64,000 nucleotides of DNA, taken from assembly GCA_017397725.1 (NCBI GenBank), contig JAFQIA010000003.1:1-64000 (forward strand), written 5' to 3'. Of this stretch, positions 43,263-52,331 are shown piece after piece. This stretch comes from Clostridia bacterium (GTDB lineage Bacteria > Bacillota > Clostridia > Monoglobales > Monoglobaceae). A program made the translations under genes and the position numbers. Positions within the stretch are counted from its first letter, which is position 1; the number at the start of each line of letters is the position of its first letter. Below the pieces are notes generated by a model. The model was given only the letters and a program-made list of their open reading frames with translations, was not told the origin of the DNA and did no database searches.

Positions 43263-44342
43263 GTGAAACAGTATCAGGTTGGAATTATTGGTGCCACAGG
43301 CATGGTTGGTCAGCGGTTTATTACCCTGATGGAGAATCATCCGTGGTTTTCTCTTAAGCTTTTGGCGGCATCTCCCAGAAGTGCCGGAAAAACATATAGC
43401 GAGGCTGTGGGTAACCGTTGGGCAATGGCAACCCCCATCCCCGAAGCGGTGAAGGATATGATTGTTTACGACGCAACCGCAGATATCGAAACCATTGCAA
43501 AACAGGTGGACTTTGTATTCTGCGCAGTGGATATGAAGAAGGACGAAATCCGTGCTTTGGAAGAGGCATACGCTAAAGCGGAATGTCCGGTTGTTTCCAA
43601 CAACTCTGCACATCGCCACACCCCGGATGTACCTATGATTATTCCGGAAATCAATCCGGAGCACGCAGACATCATCGCTGCACAGAAACAGCGTTTGGGC
43701 ACCAAGCGTGGTTTCATCTCGGTCAAATCCAACTGCTCGCTCCAGAGCTATGTTCCTGCTCTTCATCCTTTGATGAAATATGGCATCACCCAAGCGTTGA
43801 CCTGTACCTATCAGGCAATTTCCGGTGCCGGCAAAACCTTTGAAACCTGGCCCGAAATGGTGGACAATGTGATCCCCTATATCGGCGGCGAGGAAGAAAA
43901 GAGTGAGATTGAGCCGCTCAAAATCTGGGGTACCATCGAGGGCGACAAGATTGTGGATGCAACCACTCCCTCCATCACCGCACAATGTTTGCGCGTGCCC
44001 GCATCTGACGGTCATATGGCGGCAGTGTTTGTAAAGTTTGAAAACAAACCCACCATCGAACAAATCAAGGCGGACTGGAAAGCATTTTCCGGACTTCCTC
44101 AGGAATTGGAGCTACCTTCTGCGCCCAAACAGTTCCTCCACTATTTTGAAGAGGATAACCGTCCCCAGACCAAGCTGGACCGCAATTTGGAAGGCGGTAT
44201 GGCGGTATCTGTTGGCCGTCTGCGTGAAGATAAGCAGTATGACTACAAGTTTGTCTGCCTCTCTCACAACACCCTGCGCGGTGCTGCCGGTGGTGCAGTT
44301 CTGATGGCAGAATTGTTGGCAGCAAAAGGCTATTTTGACTAA
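43263..44342 (+). CDS. asd: Aspartate-semialdehyde dehydrogenase
   Basis: Predicted 359-residue enzyme reducing aspartyl phosphate to the semialdehyde on the way to lysine, threonine and methionine. It is of the archaeal/fungal-like type: GIIGATGMVGQRF for NADP, catalytic cysteine in VKSNCSLQS, and the substrate-site GRLRED. It starts at a GTG (43263) with AAGGAGGAAG upstream; the frame is open further up but has no ribosome site and starts before the promoter. It leads asd-dapA-dapB-ACT. Confidence 0.96.
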   Translation: MKQYQVGIIGATGMVGQRFITLMENHPWFSLKLLAASPRSAGKTYSEAVGNRWAMATPIPEAVKDMIVYDATADIETIAKQVDFVFCAVDMKKDEIRALEEAYAKAECPVVSNNSAHRHTPDVPMIIPEINPEHADIIAAQKQRLGTKRGFISVKSNCSLQSYVPALHPLMKYGITQALTCTYQAISGAGKTFETWPEMVDNVIPYIGGEEEKSEIEPLKIWGTIEGDKIVDATTPSITAQCLRVPASDGHMAAVFVKFENKPTIEQIKADWKAFSGLPQELELPSAPKQFLHYFEEDNRPQTKLDRNLEGGMAVSVGRLREDKQYDYKFVCLSHNTLRGAAGGAVLMAELLAAKGYFD

Positions 44343-44380
44343 AAAAGGCGATTCACTCATATAGGAAAGGAGCCTGTATT

Positions 44381-45265
44381 ATGAAAACACCTATTTTTAC
44401 CGGTTCTGCCGTAGCATTGGTTACCCCCTTTACGGAACATGGTGTGGATTTTCCACGCCTTGCAGAACTTGTGGAATATCACATCGAAAATCACACCGAT
44501 GCGATTGTTGTCTGCGGCACCACAGGCGAGCCCTCTACCATGCCGGATGCAGAGCATAAAGAGGTCATGCGTTTTGTGGTAGAAAAGGTTGCAAAACGGA
44601 TTCCGGTCATTGCCGGAACCGGCAGCAATGACACTTCTCACGCCATCGAACTGAGCACCTATGCAGAAGAAATTGGTGCAGACGGCGTTCTTGTTGTTGC
44701 GCCCTACTATAACAAAACCACCCAGAAAGGTCTTTGCGCACATATCAAAGCAATCGCAGCGTCCATCTCGATTCCGATGATTCTTTACAATATCCCCGGT
44801 CGTACCGGCGGACTGGGTTTCAGTCTGGAAACCCTGAAAGAGCTGGCAAAGCTCCCCAACGTGGTTGGGGTCAAGGAAGCCACCGGTGATTTGGCGTTTG
44901 CGGCTGATATTGCGGCACAAACCGACCTGAACATTTATGCAGGTAACGATGACATCATCGTACCCATTATGTCCTTGGGCGGCAAGGGTGTGATTTCGGT
45001 TGTGGCAAACATTATGCCCAAAGAAACCCACGACATCTGTGCACTCTTTGAAGAGGGAAAAATCGCAGAATCCAGAAACCTGTTCTTGAAGATTCTGGAT
45101 TTGGTACACGCGCTCTTTATTGAGGTCAATCCCATCCCCATCAAGACAGCCATGAACCTGATGGGATTTGAGATGGGTAAGCTCCGGATGCCCCTTTGCG
45201 ATATGACTGAGGAGAATCTGGAAAAGCTGAAGAACACCCTGAAAGCGCACAATCTCTTGAAATAA
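44381..45265 (+). CDS. dapA: 4-hydroxy-tetrahydrodipicolinate synthase
   Basis: Predicted 294-residue TIM-barrel lyase joining pyruvate and aspartate semialdehyde. The Schiff-base lysine is in VVGVKEATGD; GTTGEPSTM and VVAPYYNKTTQKGL hold the substrate loop and the relay tyrosine. AAAGGAG precedes the ATG. Second gene of the operon. Confidence 0.97.
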   Translation: MKTPIFTGSAVALVTPFTEHGVDFPRLAELVEYHIENHTDAIVVCGTTGEPSTMPDAEHKEVMRFVVEKVAKRIPVIAGTGSNDTSHAIELSTYAEEIGADGVLVVAPYYNKTTQKGLCAHIKAIAASISIPMILYNIPGRTGGLGFSLETLKELAKLPNVVGVKEATGDLAFAADIAAQTDLNIYAGNDDIIVPIMSLGGKGVISVVANIMPKETHDICALFEEGKIAESRNLFLKILDLVHALFIEVNPIPIKTAMNLMGFEMGKLRMPLCDMTEENLEKLKNTLKAHNLLK

Positions 45266-45280
45266 AAAGGTGTGAAACAA

Positions 45281-46039
45281 ATGACAAACATTCTTTTGAG
45301 CGGTGCCAATGGAAAAATGGGGCAGGCAGTCACCCGTGCCATTGAACAAAATGACTTGGTGACCATTTCTGCCGGCTTTGATATCAACACAGAGCAAAAA
45401 GCGGGCTATCCGGTCTATGATGACCTGTCACAGGTGACCGAACCGGTGGATGCCATCATTGATTTTTCCCATCCGGCAATGCTGGACCGCATTTTAGACT
45501 ATGCGACGGCGCAAAATATTCCGGCGGTGATTTGCACCACCGGACTCAGCACCGACCAGCTCTCCCGCATAGAATACGAATCCAAAAACATCCCTATCTT
45601 CTTCTCTGCCAATATGTCACTGGGCGTCAACCTTTTGATTGACTTGGTGTCCCGTGCGGCAAAGATTTTAGAGGACCAGTTCGATATTGAAATTATTGAA
45701 AAGCATCACAATCAGAAGTTGGATGCCCCCAGCGGTACGGCGCTTGCCATTGCCGATGCCATTGCTGACACGGTTTCCTATCCTGCGGAATACACCTATG
45801 ACCGTCACTCGGTACGGAAAAAGCGGGATAAACGGGAAATCGGCATTCACGCAGTTCGGGGCGGGACCATCGTTGGCGAACACGAGGTTCTTTTTGCCGG
45901 AACGGATGAATGTATCAGCCTCAAGCACACCGCCACCTCCAAAGAGGTCTTTGCGGTGGGAGCCGTCAAAGCGGCACTGTTTCTCAAGAACCAAAAGCCG
46001 GGGCTTTATGCAATGAAAGATTTGATTGCAGCGCAGTAG
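45281..46039 (+). CDS. dapB: 4-hydroxy-tetrahydrodipicolinate reductase
   Basis: Predicted 252-residue NAD(P)H reductase. SGANGKMGQAVTRAI is the nucleotide loop; EIIEKHHNQKLDAPSGTAL has the catalytic histidine pair and lysine; HAVRGGTIVGEHEV completes the substrate site. The ATG at 45281 is preferred over a GTG at 45272, which lies within its ribosome site. Confidence 0.96.
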   Translation: MTNILLSGANGKMGQAVTRAIEQNDLVTISAGFDINTEQKAGYPVYDDLSQVTEPVDAIIDFSHPAMLDRILDYATAQNIPAVICTTGLSTDQLSRIEYESKNIPIFFSANMSLGVNLLIDLVSRAAKILEDQFDIEIIEKHHNQKLDAPSGTALAIADAIADTVSYPAEYTYDRHSVRKKRDKREIGIHAVRGGTIVGEHEVLFAGTDECISLKHTATSKEVFAVGAVKAALFLKNQKPGLYAMKDLIAAQ

Positions 46040-46054
46040 AAAGGATTCGATATT

Positions 46055-46510
46055 ATGATTAAGACCATCACCGACATTGCGTATCTGGAAGATGTTGCAT
46101 TGGTTACCATCAACAACATCCCCAACACGCCTCAATGTCTTGCAACAATCCTGAACGAGATTTCTGACCGTCATATCACGGTGGATATGATTTGCAAGAC
46201 CGCTCCCTACAAAGAAAAGGTCAACCTTTCTTTCACGGTTCCGCAGGAATCCCTGGGTGAGGTCATCGGTGCCACCGCCGCCTTTAAGGCGCTCAGCGGA
46301 GAGATTTCTACCGATGTCAACTCCAACAATACCAAGCTGATTCTTGCAGGCGAGGGAATGCGCAGTACTTACGGCGTTGCGGCAGAGCTGTTCCAGATTC
46401 TGTCCGATGCAGATATCTCCATTAAGCTGATTACCACCGGAGAAACCGAAATCTCCTGCCTGCTTGATATCAAAGATATCGACAAAGTCAAGGAATTATT
46501 AAAAGATTAA
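46055..46510 (+). CDS. Stand-alone ACT-domain protein, aspartokinase-like regulatory region
   Basis: Predicted 151-residue protein made of two ACT-type units (about residues 10-75 and 90-148). VALVTINNIPNTPQCLATILNEI and the second-half LILAGEGMRSTYGVAAELFQIL, SIKLITTGETEISCLL closely follow the C-terminal regulatory half of aspartate kinase. No kinase domain is present. It is the last gene of asd-dapA-dapB, so a role sensing lysine or a related amino acid is likely: it could bind an aspartokinase catalytic subunit made elsewhere. Direct function is inference. Confidence 0.82.
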   Translation: MIKTITDIAYLEDVALVTINNIPNTPQCLATILNEISDRHITVDMICKTAPYKEKVNLSFTVPQESLGEVIGATAAFKALSGEISTDVNSNNTKLILAGEGMRSTYGVAAELFQILSDADISIKLITTGETEISCLLDIKDIDKVKELLKD

Positions 46511-46514
46511 AACA

Positions 46515-46545
46515 AAAAACGATGTCGTATGACATCGTTTTTTTA
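46515..46545. terminator. Bidirectional terminator between the lysine operon and murD
   Basis: A 12-bp perfect stem (46515-46526 with 46531-46542), GTAT loop, flanking A- and T-runs. Confidence 0.92.
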
Positions 46546-46549
46546 TTGT

Positions 46550-47932
46550 CTAAAAGCCTTTGACAATCTCCTTAAAGGTATTGCCGCGCACTTCAAAATT
46601 CTTGAACATATCAAAGCTTGCACAGGCGGGGGAGAGAATGACAATATCTCCCTCTTCTGCCTCTCGTCTTGCGGTTTCTACCGCCTCCCTGAATTCCGTC
46701 ACACGGAAGATGGGAAGTTCCGCAAAATTGGGTGCAGCTTTGACTGCCGTTTCAATTTTTTGAGCGGTAAGACCCACCAGTACCAGCTTTTTCACATGGT
46801 CATTGACCACCGAGCCAAACTCCTCAAAGGGGATTTTTTTGTCATAGCCGCCGGCAATCAGAATCACCTTTTTCTCACCAAAGGATTTCAGTCCTGCGGT
46901 GGTTCGTGCCGGACTGCTGGCGATAGAATCGTTGTAATACTTCACTCCATTAAGCTCCCGCACAAATTCAATGCGGTGAGGCACACCCTTAAACTCCTTG
47001 GCTGTGGTTCGTACCACCTCATCCTGAATCAGGCTGTCGGTGGCAGCGATTGCCGCCATATAGTTTTCTACATTGTGCATACCGGGAATATAAATATCCC
47101 CCCTCTTTAGCACCTTGCGTACCGTCTTGCCCTGCTGACGATAGACGATGCTGTCATCCTCCAGACAATAACCATCCTCCAGCAGTTTTGCGGAACTGAA
47201 ATAGACTGCATTTTTGACCTCATTGCCAAAGCCTTGGGTGATAGCATTGTCGTAGTTGAGCACCACCTTGCCATCCGCACTCTGGTAAGTAAATACCGCC
47301 TTTTTGGCGTCCACATATTCCTGAAAATCCGTGTGCCAATCCAGATGATTTGGGGTCACATTGGTCACCACGGCAATGTCTGCACTCTGCTTCATGGTAT
47401 GTAGCTGAAAACTGGAAAGCTCCAAAACCGCAATATCCTTTTCGGTCATCTCCTCAAGCTCGGAAACCAGAGGATGCCCGATATTGCCACCCAGATAGCA
47501 ATGATAGCCGGCTCTGCAGAGCATATCATAAATCAAACTGGTGGTTGTGGTCTTACCGTCACTCCCCGTCACCGCTACCATCTTTGCAGGGCAAAGGGCA
47601 AAAAACAATTCCATTTCCGAGGTGATGGTTGCGCCACATTCGGCTGCCTTTTTCAGCGCCGGCACATCATAGCGAATGCCCGGAGTCTTGAACACCATTT
47701 CCGCCGTGGGGGATATGGCATCCAGATAGGTTTCACCCAGAACCATTGCCACCCCAAGGTCACAAAGCTCCTGATATACATCCTCCAGTTGCTCAGGAGT
47801 CCGTTTATCGTGGGCGGTCACCTTGGCGCCACAAGAGTGTAAAAACCGAATCAGGGGCAGGTTGCTGACACCGATGCCAACCACCGCCACCTCTTTGCCG
47901 CAGATGTCTGCTTTGAATTCCTGTAAGGTCAT
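46550..47932 (-). CDS. murD: UDP-N-acetylmuramoyl-alanine--D-glutamate ligase
   Basis: Predicted 460-residue Mur ligase adding D-Glu to the peptidoglycan precursor. The ATP loop VAVTGSDGKTTTTSLIYDML, HLDWHTDFQEYVDAK, GVPHRIEFVRELNGVKYYNDS and LSPACASFDMFKNFEVRG match MurD. The ATG at 47932 has AGGAG about 9 bases upstream. It stands apart from other cell-wall genes here. Confidence 0.96.
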   Translation of the reverse strand: MTLQEFKADICGKEVAVVGIGVSNLPLIRFLHSCGAKVTAHDKRTPEQLEDVYQELCDLGVAMVLGETYLDAISPTAEMVFKTPGIRYDVPALKKAAECGATITSEMELFFALCPAKMVAVTGSDGKTTTTSLIYDMLCRAGYHCYLGGNIGHPLVSELEEMTEKDIAVLELSSFQLHTMKQSADIAVVTNVTPNHLDWHTDFQEYVDAKKAVFTYQSADGKVVLNYDNAITQGFGNEVKNAVYFSSAKLLEDGYCLEDDSIVYRQQGKTVRKVLKRGDIYIPGMHNVENYMAAIAATDSLIQDEVVRTTAKEFKGVPHRIEFVRELNGVKYYNDSIASSPARTTAGLKSFGEKKVILIAGGYDKKIPFEEFGSVVNDHVKKLVLVGLTAQKIETAVKAAPNFAELPIFRVTEFREAVETARREAEEGDIVILSPACASFDMFKNFEVRGNTFKEIVKGF

Positions 47933-47954
47933 ATCCAATCTCTCCTTTTGGTTT

Positions 47955-47987
47955 CAAAAACAAAGGCCGCCTTTTGGCAGCCTTTGT
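47955..47987 (-). terminator. Terminator after ispH-rpsA
   Basis: ACAAAGGC/GCCTTTGT stem (47960-47967 with 47980-47987) with inner GCC/GGC pairs and a U-run on the minus strand. murD follows within 25 bases with no visible promoter, so readthrough may supply it. Confidence 0.75.
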
Positions 47988-48004
47988 CAACTCTCTTAGA
48001 ATCC

Positions 48005-50281
48005 TTATTCAGCTTCTTCAGAATCCAGAATGTCACCCAGAGTGAAAGAGCTTTCCTCGGTGTAAGAGGTGATTTCCTCTTCAACAGGAGCTGCTTCTTC
48101 TTCCGGAACGCTCATCAGCGCTCTCATAGAAAGACCAATCTGCTTGGTATCCTGATTGATTTCAACGATTTTTGCTTCTACTTCATCGCCGATTGCCAGA
48201 ACATCAGAAGGCTTGCTGATTCTCTCGGTAGAAATCTGAGAAATGTGAATCAAGCCATCTACAAAGGGAGCAACCTCTGCAAATGCGCCAAAGGGCAGAA
48301 TGCGAACGATCTTACACTTGATCACGTCGCCAACCTGCAGGTCTTTGGTACCCTGTACCCAGGGGCTGTCTTCTTCCTTCTTGTAGCCCAGAGAAACCTT
48401 GCCTGCTTCCTTATCCAGATCCTTGATGTAAACAGTCAGGGTATCGCCTGCTTTTACAACCTCGGACGGATGCTTAATTCTCTGCCAGGACAGTTCAGAA
48501 ATGTGAACCAGACCATCAACACCGCCCAAATCCACGAACGCACCAAATGCGGTCAGGGATTTTACAACGCCGGTGTACTGCTTGCCGATTTCAGCATCAG
48601 CCCAGAAAGCAGCTTCCTTCTGCTCTTTCAGTTCTTTTACCAGAGAGATACGGTTCTGGTCTTTGTTCAGTTCTTTGATATAAACTTCAATCTCGTCGCC
48701 AACCTTGACAGCCTCAGAGGGATGTGCAATGCGAACGGGAGAAAGTTCAGAAATGTGAATCAGGCCGTCTACGCCGCCCAAGTCAACAAACGCACCAAAA
48801 GAAGTCAGGGACTTGATGGTACCCTTATATTGCTTGCCAACCTCAGCATCTGCCCAGAATGCAGCACTTGCCTTGTCGCTCTCTTCTTTTGCAACGGATT
48901 TGATAGAGCCAACCACTCTCTGGCGGCCTCTTCTATCAGCGTCCATCTTGATGATGCGGAAACGCTGCTCGGTATTGAGCAGAGTACCCAGATCAGCCAG
49001 GAAACGCTCTGCGCATTCGGATGCAGGGATGAATACCCGAACACCGTTTGCGATGGTAACAACACCACCCTTAACCAGTTCTACAACACGACCGGTCAGG
49101 ATCTCCTTATTTTCAAATGCAGTCTGCAGTTCTTCCAGACCTTTTACAGCATCAATTTTCTTTTTGGACAGGGTAACAATGCCATCTCTGTCGCTGACAT
49201 GTACCACATAAACGTCAACCTCTTCGCCAACCTTCACCAAATCCTGGATGTTAGCTGCCGGATCGTTGGTCAACTCATCAAACGGGATCACACCGTCATA
49301 CTTGTTGCCGATATCTACCTGTACTTCAGTCGGGGTAATGCCGATGACTACACCCTTTACTACCTCACCTGAGTTGAGAGGCTTCAAAGTTTCTTCCAAC
49401 GCCTCTGCAAAGTTCATTTCATTGTTTTCCGCCATGGTTAAATAGACCTCCTTGATTACCGTGTCCGGAGTGGAAGCTCCGGCGGTAATACCCACTTTAA
49501 GATTTTTGTTTTTGGGAATGACTCCCGTTGTTATATGATTTTTTAATTCTTTTGCATTTTCAATACAGTAGGTGTTTTCACAATACTCTTTGCAAACATC
49601 AAACAGTTTGCGGGTATTGGAACTGTTCTTGCCACCTACCACCAACATACAGTCGCTCTCTGCTGCAAGCTTGGCTGCCGCTTCCTGACGTTCTGCTGTT
49701 GCACTACATATTGTATCAAAGATTTCCGGATTTGTAAAATGTTTTTTTGCGATTTCAGCAACTTTTTTTAAAAAATGTTTGCGGATGGTGGTTTGTGCCA
49801 CCACCGTAACCGGAATTTCTGCATCCATCGCCAAAATCTGACCGGATTCTTCTTCGGTGTTGATAACCAGTGCGGTGTTCTCACACCAGCCATTGATACC
49901 TTTGACCTCGGGGTGTTCTCTGTCTCCGCAGATAATCACCTGTCTACCCGCATCGTGTGCCTTTTTGACAATGTGATGAATCTTTTTTACATAGGGACAG
50001 GTGGCATCAATCACCTGACTGCACCGCGCAGTCATCTCCTCCTGCTCCTTTTGGGAAATCCCGTGCGCGCGGATAACCACCCGCATCTCAGGTTCGATAT
50101 CATCAAGGATATTGACCTCCTTGACCCCCATACGCTCCAAATCATCAATCACGTCCCGATTGTGAATCAGCATGCCATAGGTGGCAAGCAAGCCATCCTC
50201 TTTGGCAAGGTCATAGACCATCCTGACTGCCCGATCCACCCCGAAGCAGAAACCCGCTTTCTCAGCGATCTCGATCTTCAT
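48005..50281 (-). CDS. ispH: IspH fused to ribosomal-protein-S1-type domains
   Basis: Predicted 758-residue fusion. Residues 1-about 285 are IspH, the iron-sulfur enzyme making IPP/DMAPP in the MEP pathway; its cluster cysteines lie in GFCFGVDRAV, DATCPYVKK and TICSATAERQ, with the catalytic glutamate region GVIPKNKN and TAGASTPD. The rest has five S1 RNA-binding repeats (starting near 300, 390, 470, 555, 640) and an acidic tail. Repeats three and four are near copies (VGKQYKGTIKSL / IGKQYTGVVKSL). The fusion is known in many Clostridia. Its ATG lies inside the end of plsC (20-base overlap) with GGGGGTG before it. Confidence 0.96.
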   Translation of the reverse strand: MKIEIAEKAGFCFGVDRAVRMVYDLAKEDGLLATYGMLIHNRDVIDDLERMGVKEVNILDDIEPEMRVVIRAHGISQKEQEEMTARCSQVIDATCPYVKKIHHIVKKAHDAGRQVIICGDREHPEVKGINGWCENTALVINTEEESGQILAMDAEIPVTVVAQTTIRKHFLKKVAEIAKKHFTNPEIFDTICSATAERQEAAAKLAAESDCMLVVGGKNSSNTRKLFDVCKEYCENTYCIENAKELKNHITTGVIPKNKNLKVGITAGASTPDTVIKEVYLTMAENNEMNFAEALEETLKPLNSGEVVKGVVIGITPTEVQVDIGNKYDGVIPFDELTNDPAANIQDLVKVGEEVDVYVVHVSDRDGIVTLSKKKIDAVKGLEELQTAFENKEILTGRVVELVKGGVVTIANGVRVFIPASECAERFLADLGTLLNTEQRFRIIKMDADRRGRQRVVGSIKSVAKEESDKASAAFWADAEVGKQYKGTIKSLTSFGAFVDLGGVDGLIHISELSPVRIAHPSEAVKVGDEIEVYIKELNKDQNRISLVKELKEQKEAAFWADAEIGKQYTGVVKSLTAFGAFVDLGGVDGLVHISELSWQRIKHPSEVVKAGDTLTVYIKDLDKEAGKVSLGYKKEEDSPWVQGTKDLQVGDVIKCKIVRILPFGAFAEVAPFVDGLIHISQISTERISKPSDVLAIGDEVEAKIVEINQDTKQIGLSMRALMSVPEEEAAPVEEEITSYTEESSFTLGDILDSEEAE
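48492..48865. repeat. Tandem S1-domain DNA repeat inside ispH-rpsA
   Basis: Bases 48492-48613 and 48744-48865 align without gaps at an offset of 252 bases (84 codons), with roughly 80 percent identity judged by eye. They encode S1 repeats four and three. This suggests internal duplication or gene conversion. Confidence 0.8.
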
Positions 50282-50876
50282 AGGTTTTCACCCCCGCAAG
50301 CTCTGCGATGGCTGGCATCAGCACCCCATCGGTGATTTGCTGAAGTATCTCAGAATCTGCTTTCTGTCCGGCATATTCTTCCAAAGAAATCATCTTGCCC
50401 ACCCGAAGGGTCATCTTGGAAAATAACTTGTATTCTCCCTCAATTCCCACCGGAAGGATGTTTACGCCTGCCTTGACCGCAATCAAAGCCGCACCTTGTT
50501 TTCCCTTTTTCAGGTGGTCCTTATGCTTTCCCCGTGCACCCTCCGGAAAGATGGCAACACATTCGCCATTTTGCAGCATCTTGACTGCCGCACGGAGCGC
50601 GCCCACATCACTTTTCCCTCTGCGGATGGGAAATGCCCCAACCGCCCGCAAAATGCTGCCAAACAGCTTGTTGTGGAATAGTTCTTCCTTTGCCATAAAG
50701 CGCACCTTAATCGGCAAAGAAAGTCCCACAAAGGGTGGGTCCAGATAACTCTTATGATTGGCACAAACCACAAAGGTCTGGTCCTTGGGGATATTTTCAA
50801 GCCCCTCAATACGAATCCGGAACATCAGGTGTAGCACGCTGGATACCAATCCTCTTGCAAATCGATAAAAACTCAT
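50262..50876 (-). CDS. plsC: 1-acyl-sn-glycerol-3-phosphate acyltransferase
   Basis: Predicted 204-residue membrane-associated enzyme making phosphatidic acid. The acyltransferase boxes are CANHKSYLDPP (HX4D), GAFPIRRGKSD, FPEGARGKHKD and NILPVGIEG. An N-terminal hydrophobic segment (about residues 3-20) anchors it. It overlaps cmk by 4 bases and ispH by 20, the conserved cmk-plsC-ispH order. Confidence 0.94.
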   Translation of the reverse strand: MSFYRFARGLVSSVLHLMFRIRIEGLENIPKDQTFVVCANHKSYLDPPFVGLSLPIKVRFMAKEELFHNKLFGSILRAVGAFPIRRGKSDVGALRAAVKMLQNGECVAIFPEGARGKHKDHLKKGKQGAALIAVKAGVNILPVGIEGEYKLFSKMTLRVGKMISLEEYAGQKADSEILQQITDGVLMPAIAELAGVKTYEDRDR

Positions 50877-51559
50877 TTCATATCCTCGCTTTGTAAGGCA
50901 TTCTGTGCCATTTCGGTGATTGTTTGGATGGTCTTCTCCAAGCTCATTGCAGTACTGTCCACCATGACGCTGTCCTCCGCCGCCTTGAGAGGGGCAAAGG
51001 CACGTCCGGAATCGTTCTTATCCCGATAGCTCATATCGGCAAAAACTTCTTCAAAGGTGGTTTTGACGCCCTTTTCCTGCAGCTCCAAAAACCTCCGCTG
51101 TGCCCGTGCCTGCGGATTGGCGGTCAGGAAAATTTTAAGCTGCGCATCAGGCAGCACATAGGTCCCGATATCTCTGCCATCCATAATCACATGGTCTTTT
51201 TGAGCAAGCTGACGCTGCAGCTCTACCAGTTTCAGGCGTACTGCCGGAATCACTGCCACATTGGATGCCGCAACCGAAATTTCCGGTAAACGGATTTCTG
51301 CTGAAACATTTTCCCCGTTTAAGAAAATCTGTTGTCCGTCTTCGGTGTGTTTGAGGGTGATTTCCACCTCGTCTAAAATTGACGCAACCGCCTCCTGATC
51401 GGTGGAATCAATCCCGCGGCGTACTGCCGCCAGACCTACCGCCCGATACATGGCTCCGGTGTCGATATAGATAAATCCAAGCTTTGCCGCCACCGCCTTG
51501 GCGATGGTGCTTTTTCCGGCACCAGCCGGTCCGTCAATCGCAATATTTAATGTTGCCAT
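50873..51559 (-). CDS. cmk: Cytidylate kinase
   Basis: Predicted 228-residue CMP/dCMP kinase. The P-loop IDGPAGAGKSTIAKAVA, IDTGAMYRAVG, VIMDGRDIGTYVLPDA and the lid region RRFLELQEKG fit the family. The ATG at 51559 is chosen: AGGAG lies upstream, and a longer start would run into the preceding gene, which ends at 51573. Confidence 0.96.
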   Translation of the reverse strand: MATLNIAIDGPAGAGKSTIAKAVAAKLGFIYIDTGAMYRAVGLAAVRRGIDSTDQEAVASILDEVEITLKHTEDGQQIFLNGENVSAEIRLPEISVAASNVAVIPAVRLKLVELQRQLAQKDHVIMDGRDIGTYVLPDAQLKIFLTANPQARAQRRFLELQEKGVKTTFEEVFADMSYRDKNDSGRAFAPLKAAEDSVMVDSTAMSLEKTIQTITEMAQNALQSEDMK

Positions 51560-51572
51560 GGTTTTACTCCTG

Positions 51573-52331
51573 TTATCTTCGGTCTGCCGCCCAGCCTCTT
51601 GCCAAATCCATGGCATCCTCGCTTTTCAGCACAACCTTGGTATATTCAATTCCCATTGTATGGGTAAAAAGGATAGGGATACCCCGCTCCTCTGCCACCG
51701 CCAGCTTGTCCATCGTCCCGCCGGAGCCGTCGCAGACCAAAAGCTCTGCCCCGCTCCGCTCTATGGCATGACGCACCGCATCCTCGCCGTCAACGCCGTC
51801 ATTCTCCATCACCTGAAGCAGGGGAATCCCGAACTCCAGCGCAAGCTCCACATCAAAGCGGATGCCGCGGGGAATGGGCACATACAGGCGGGAACTATCA
51901 TTCACCCGCTTGGCAATCTGCCGCACGGTTTCCGGTCTTGCGTAAAACAATACCTTGCCGTCTCGCTTATTGATTTCCTTTGCAATGGAAGCATAAGTGG
52001 CAAACACCTCTGCCTTGCCATAGGAAAAGGTGCTCCAGAGTTTCAAATATTTCACATAGGGAACGTTTGCCTTTTCGCACGCCTTCATCATACATAGGGA
52101 CTGCTCCTGATTGCCTGCCGCCAGAACATCCACCACCCCGGTGATGGCATTCTGCCGCAACAAATCTTCTGCCCCTTCATGCGAAAGCCTGCCCACAAAG
52201 GTATTCCCGCTCCCGTAATTTCCGGCATCGGCAAAGGAGGTGAAAAAGCAGAGGTGGTCGATGCGCTCCTGTTTCAAGGAACACATCATTTCCCTTGCCT
52301 CTTCTCCTGAGCCGGATAATACCAGAATCAC
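51573..52331 (-). CDS. CobK/CbiJ-like protein (precorrin-6A reductase family), orphan
   Basis: Predicted 252-residue protein. The N-terminus MILVLSGSGEEAREMM and the pattern VPYVKYLKLW resemble precorrin-6A reductase (CobK/CbiJ), as does the final third with ELLVCDGSGGTMDKLAVAEERGIPI, like the family's VTKDSG..TEAKLEAA stretch. The DATHPFA motif of true CobK is replaced by VVDVLAAGNQEQS. No other cobalamin gene is near; it lies between a zinc-ribbon gene and cmk. A changed substrate is likely; the assignment is by pattern only. Confidence 0.6.
   Translation of the reverse strand: MILVLSGSGEEAREMMCSLKQERIDHLCFFTSFADAGNYGSGNTFVGRLSHEGAEDLLRQNAITGVVDVLAAGNQEQSLCMMKACEKANVPYVKYLKLWSTFSYGKAEVFATYASIAKEINKRDGKVLFYARPETVRQIAKRVNDSSRLYVPIPRGIRFDVELALEFGIPLLQVMENDGVDGEDAVRHAIERSGAELLVCDGSGGTMDKLAVAEERGIPILFTHTMGIEYTKVVLKSEDAMDLARGWAADRR

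Noticed and set aside
44357..45397. Long minus-strand open frame opposite dapA and dapB
   Set aside because: Antisense to genes with intact active-site motifs; composition is His/Cys/Phe-rich and non-protein-like.
47948..49372. Long plus-strand open frame (474 codons)
   Set aside because: Opposite the confirmed ispH-rpsA gene; its protein is Phe/Asn/Cys-rich with no motif, so it is an antisense shadow.
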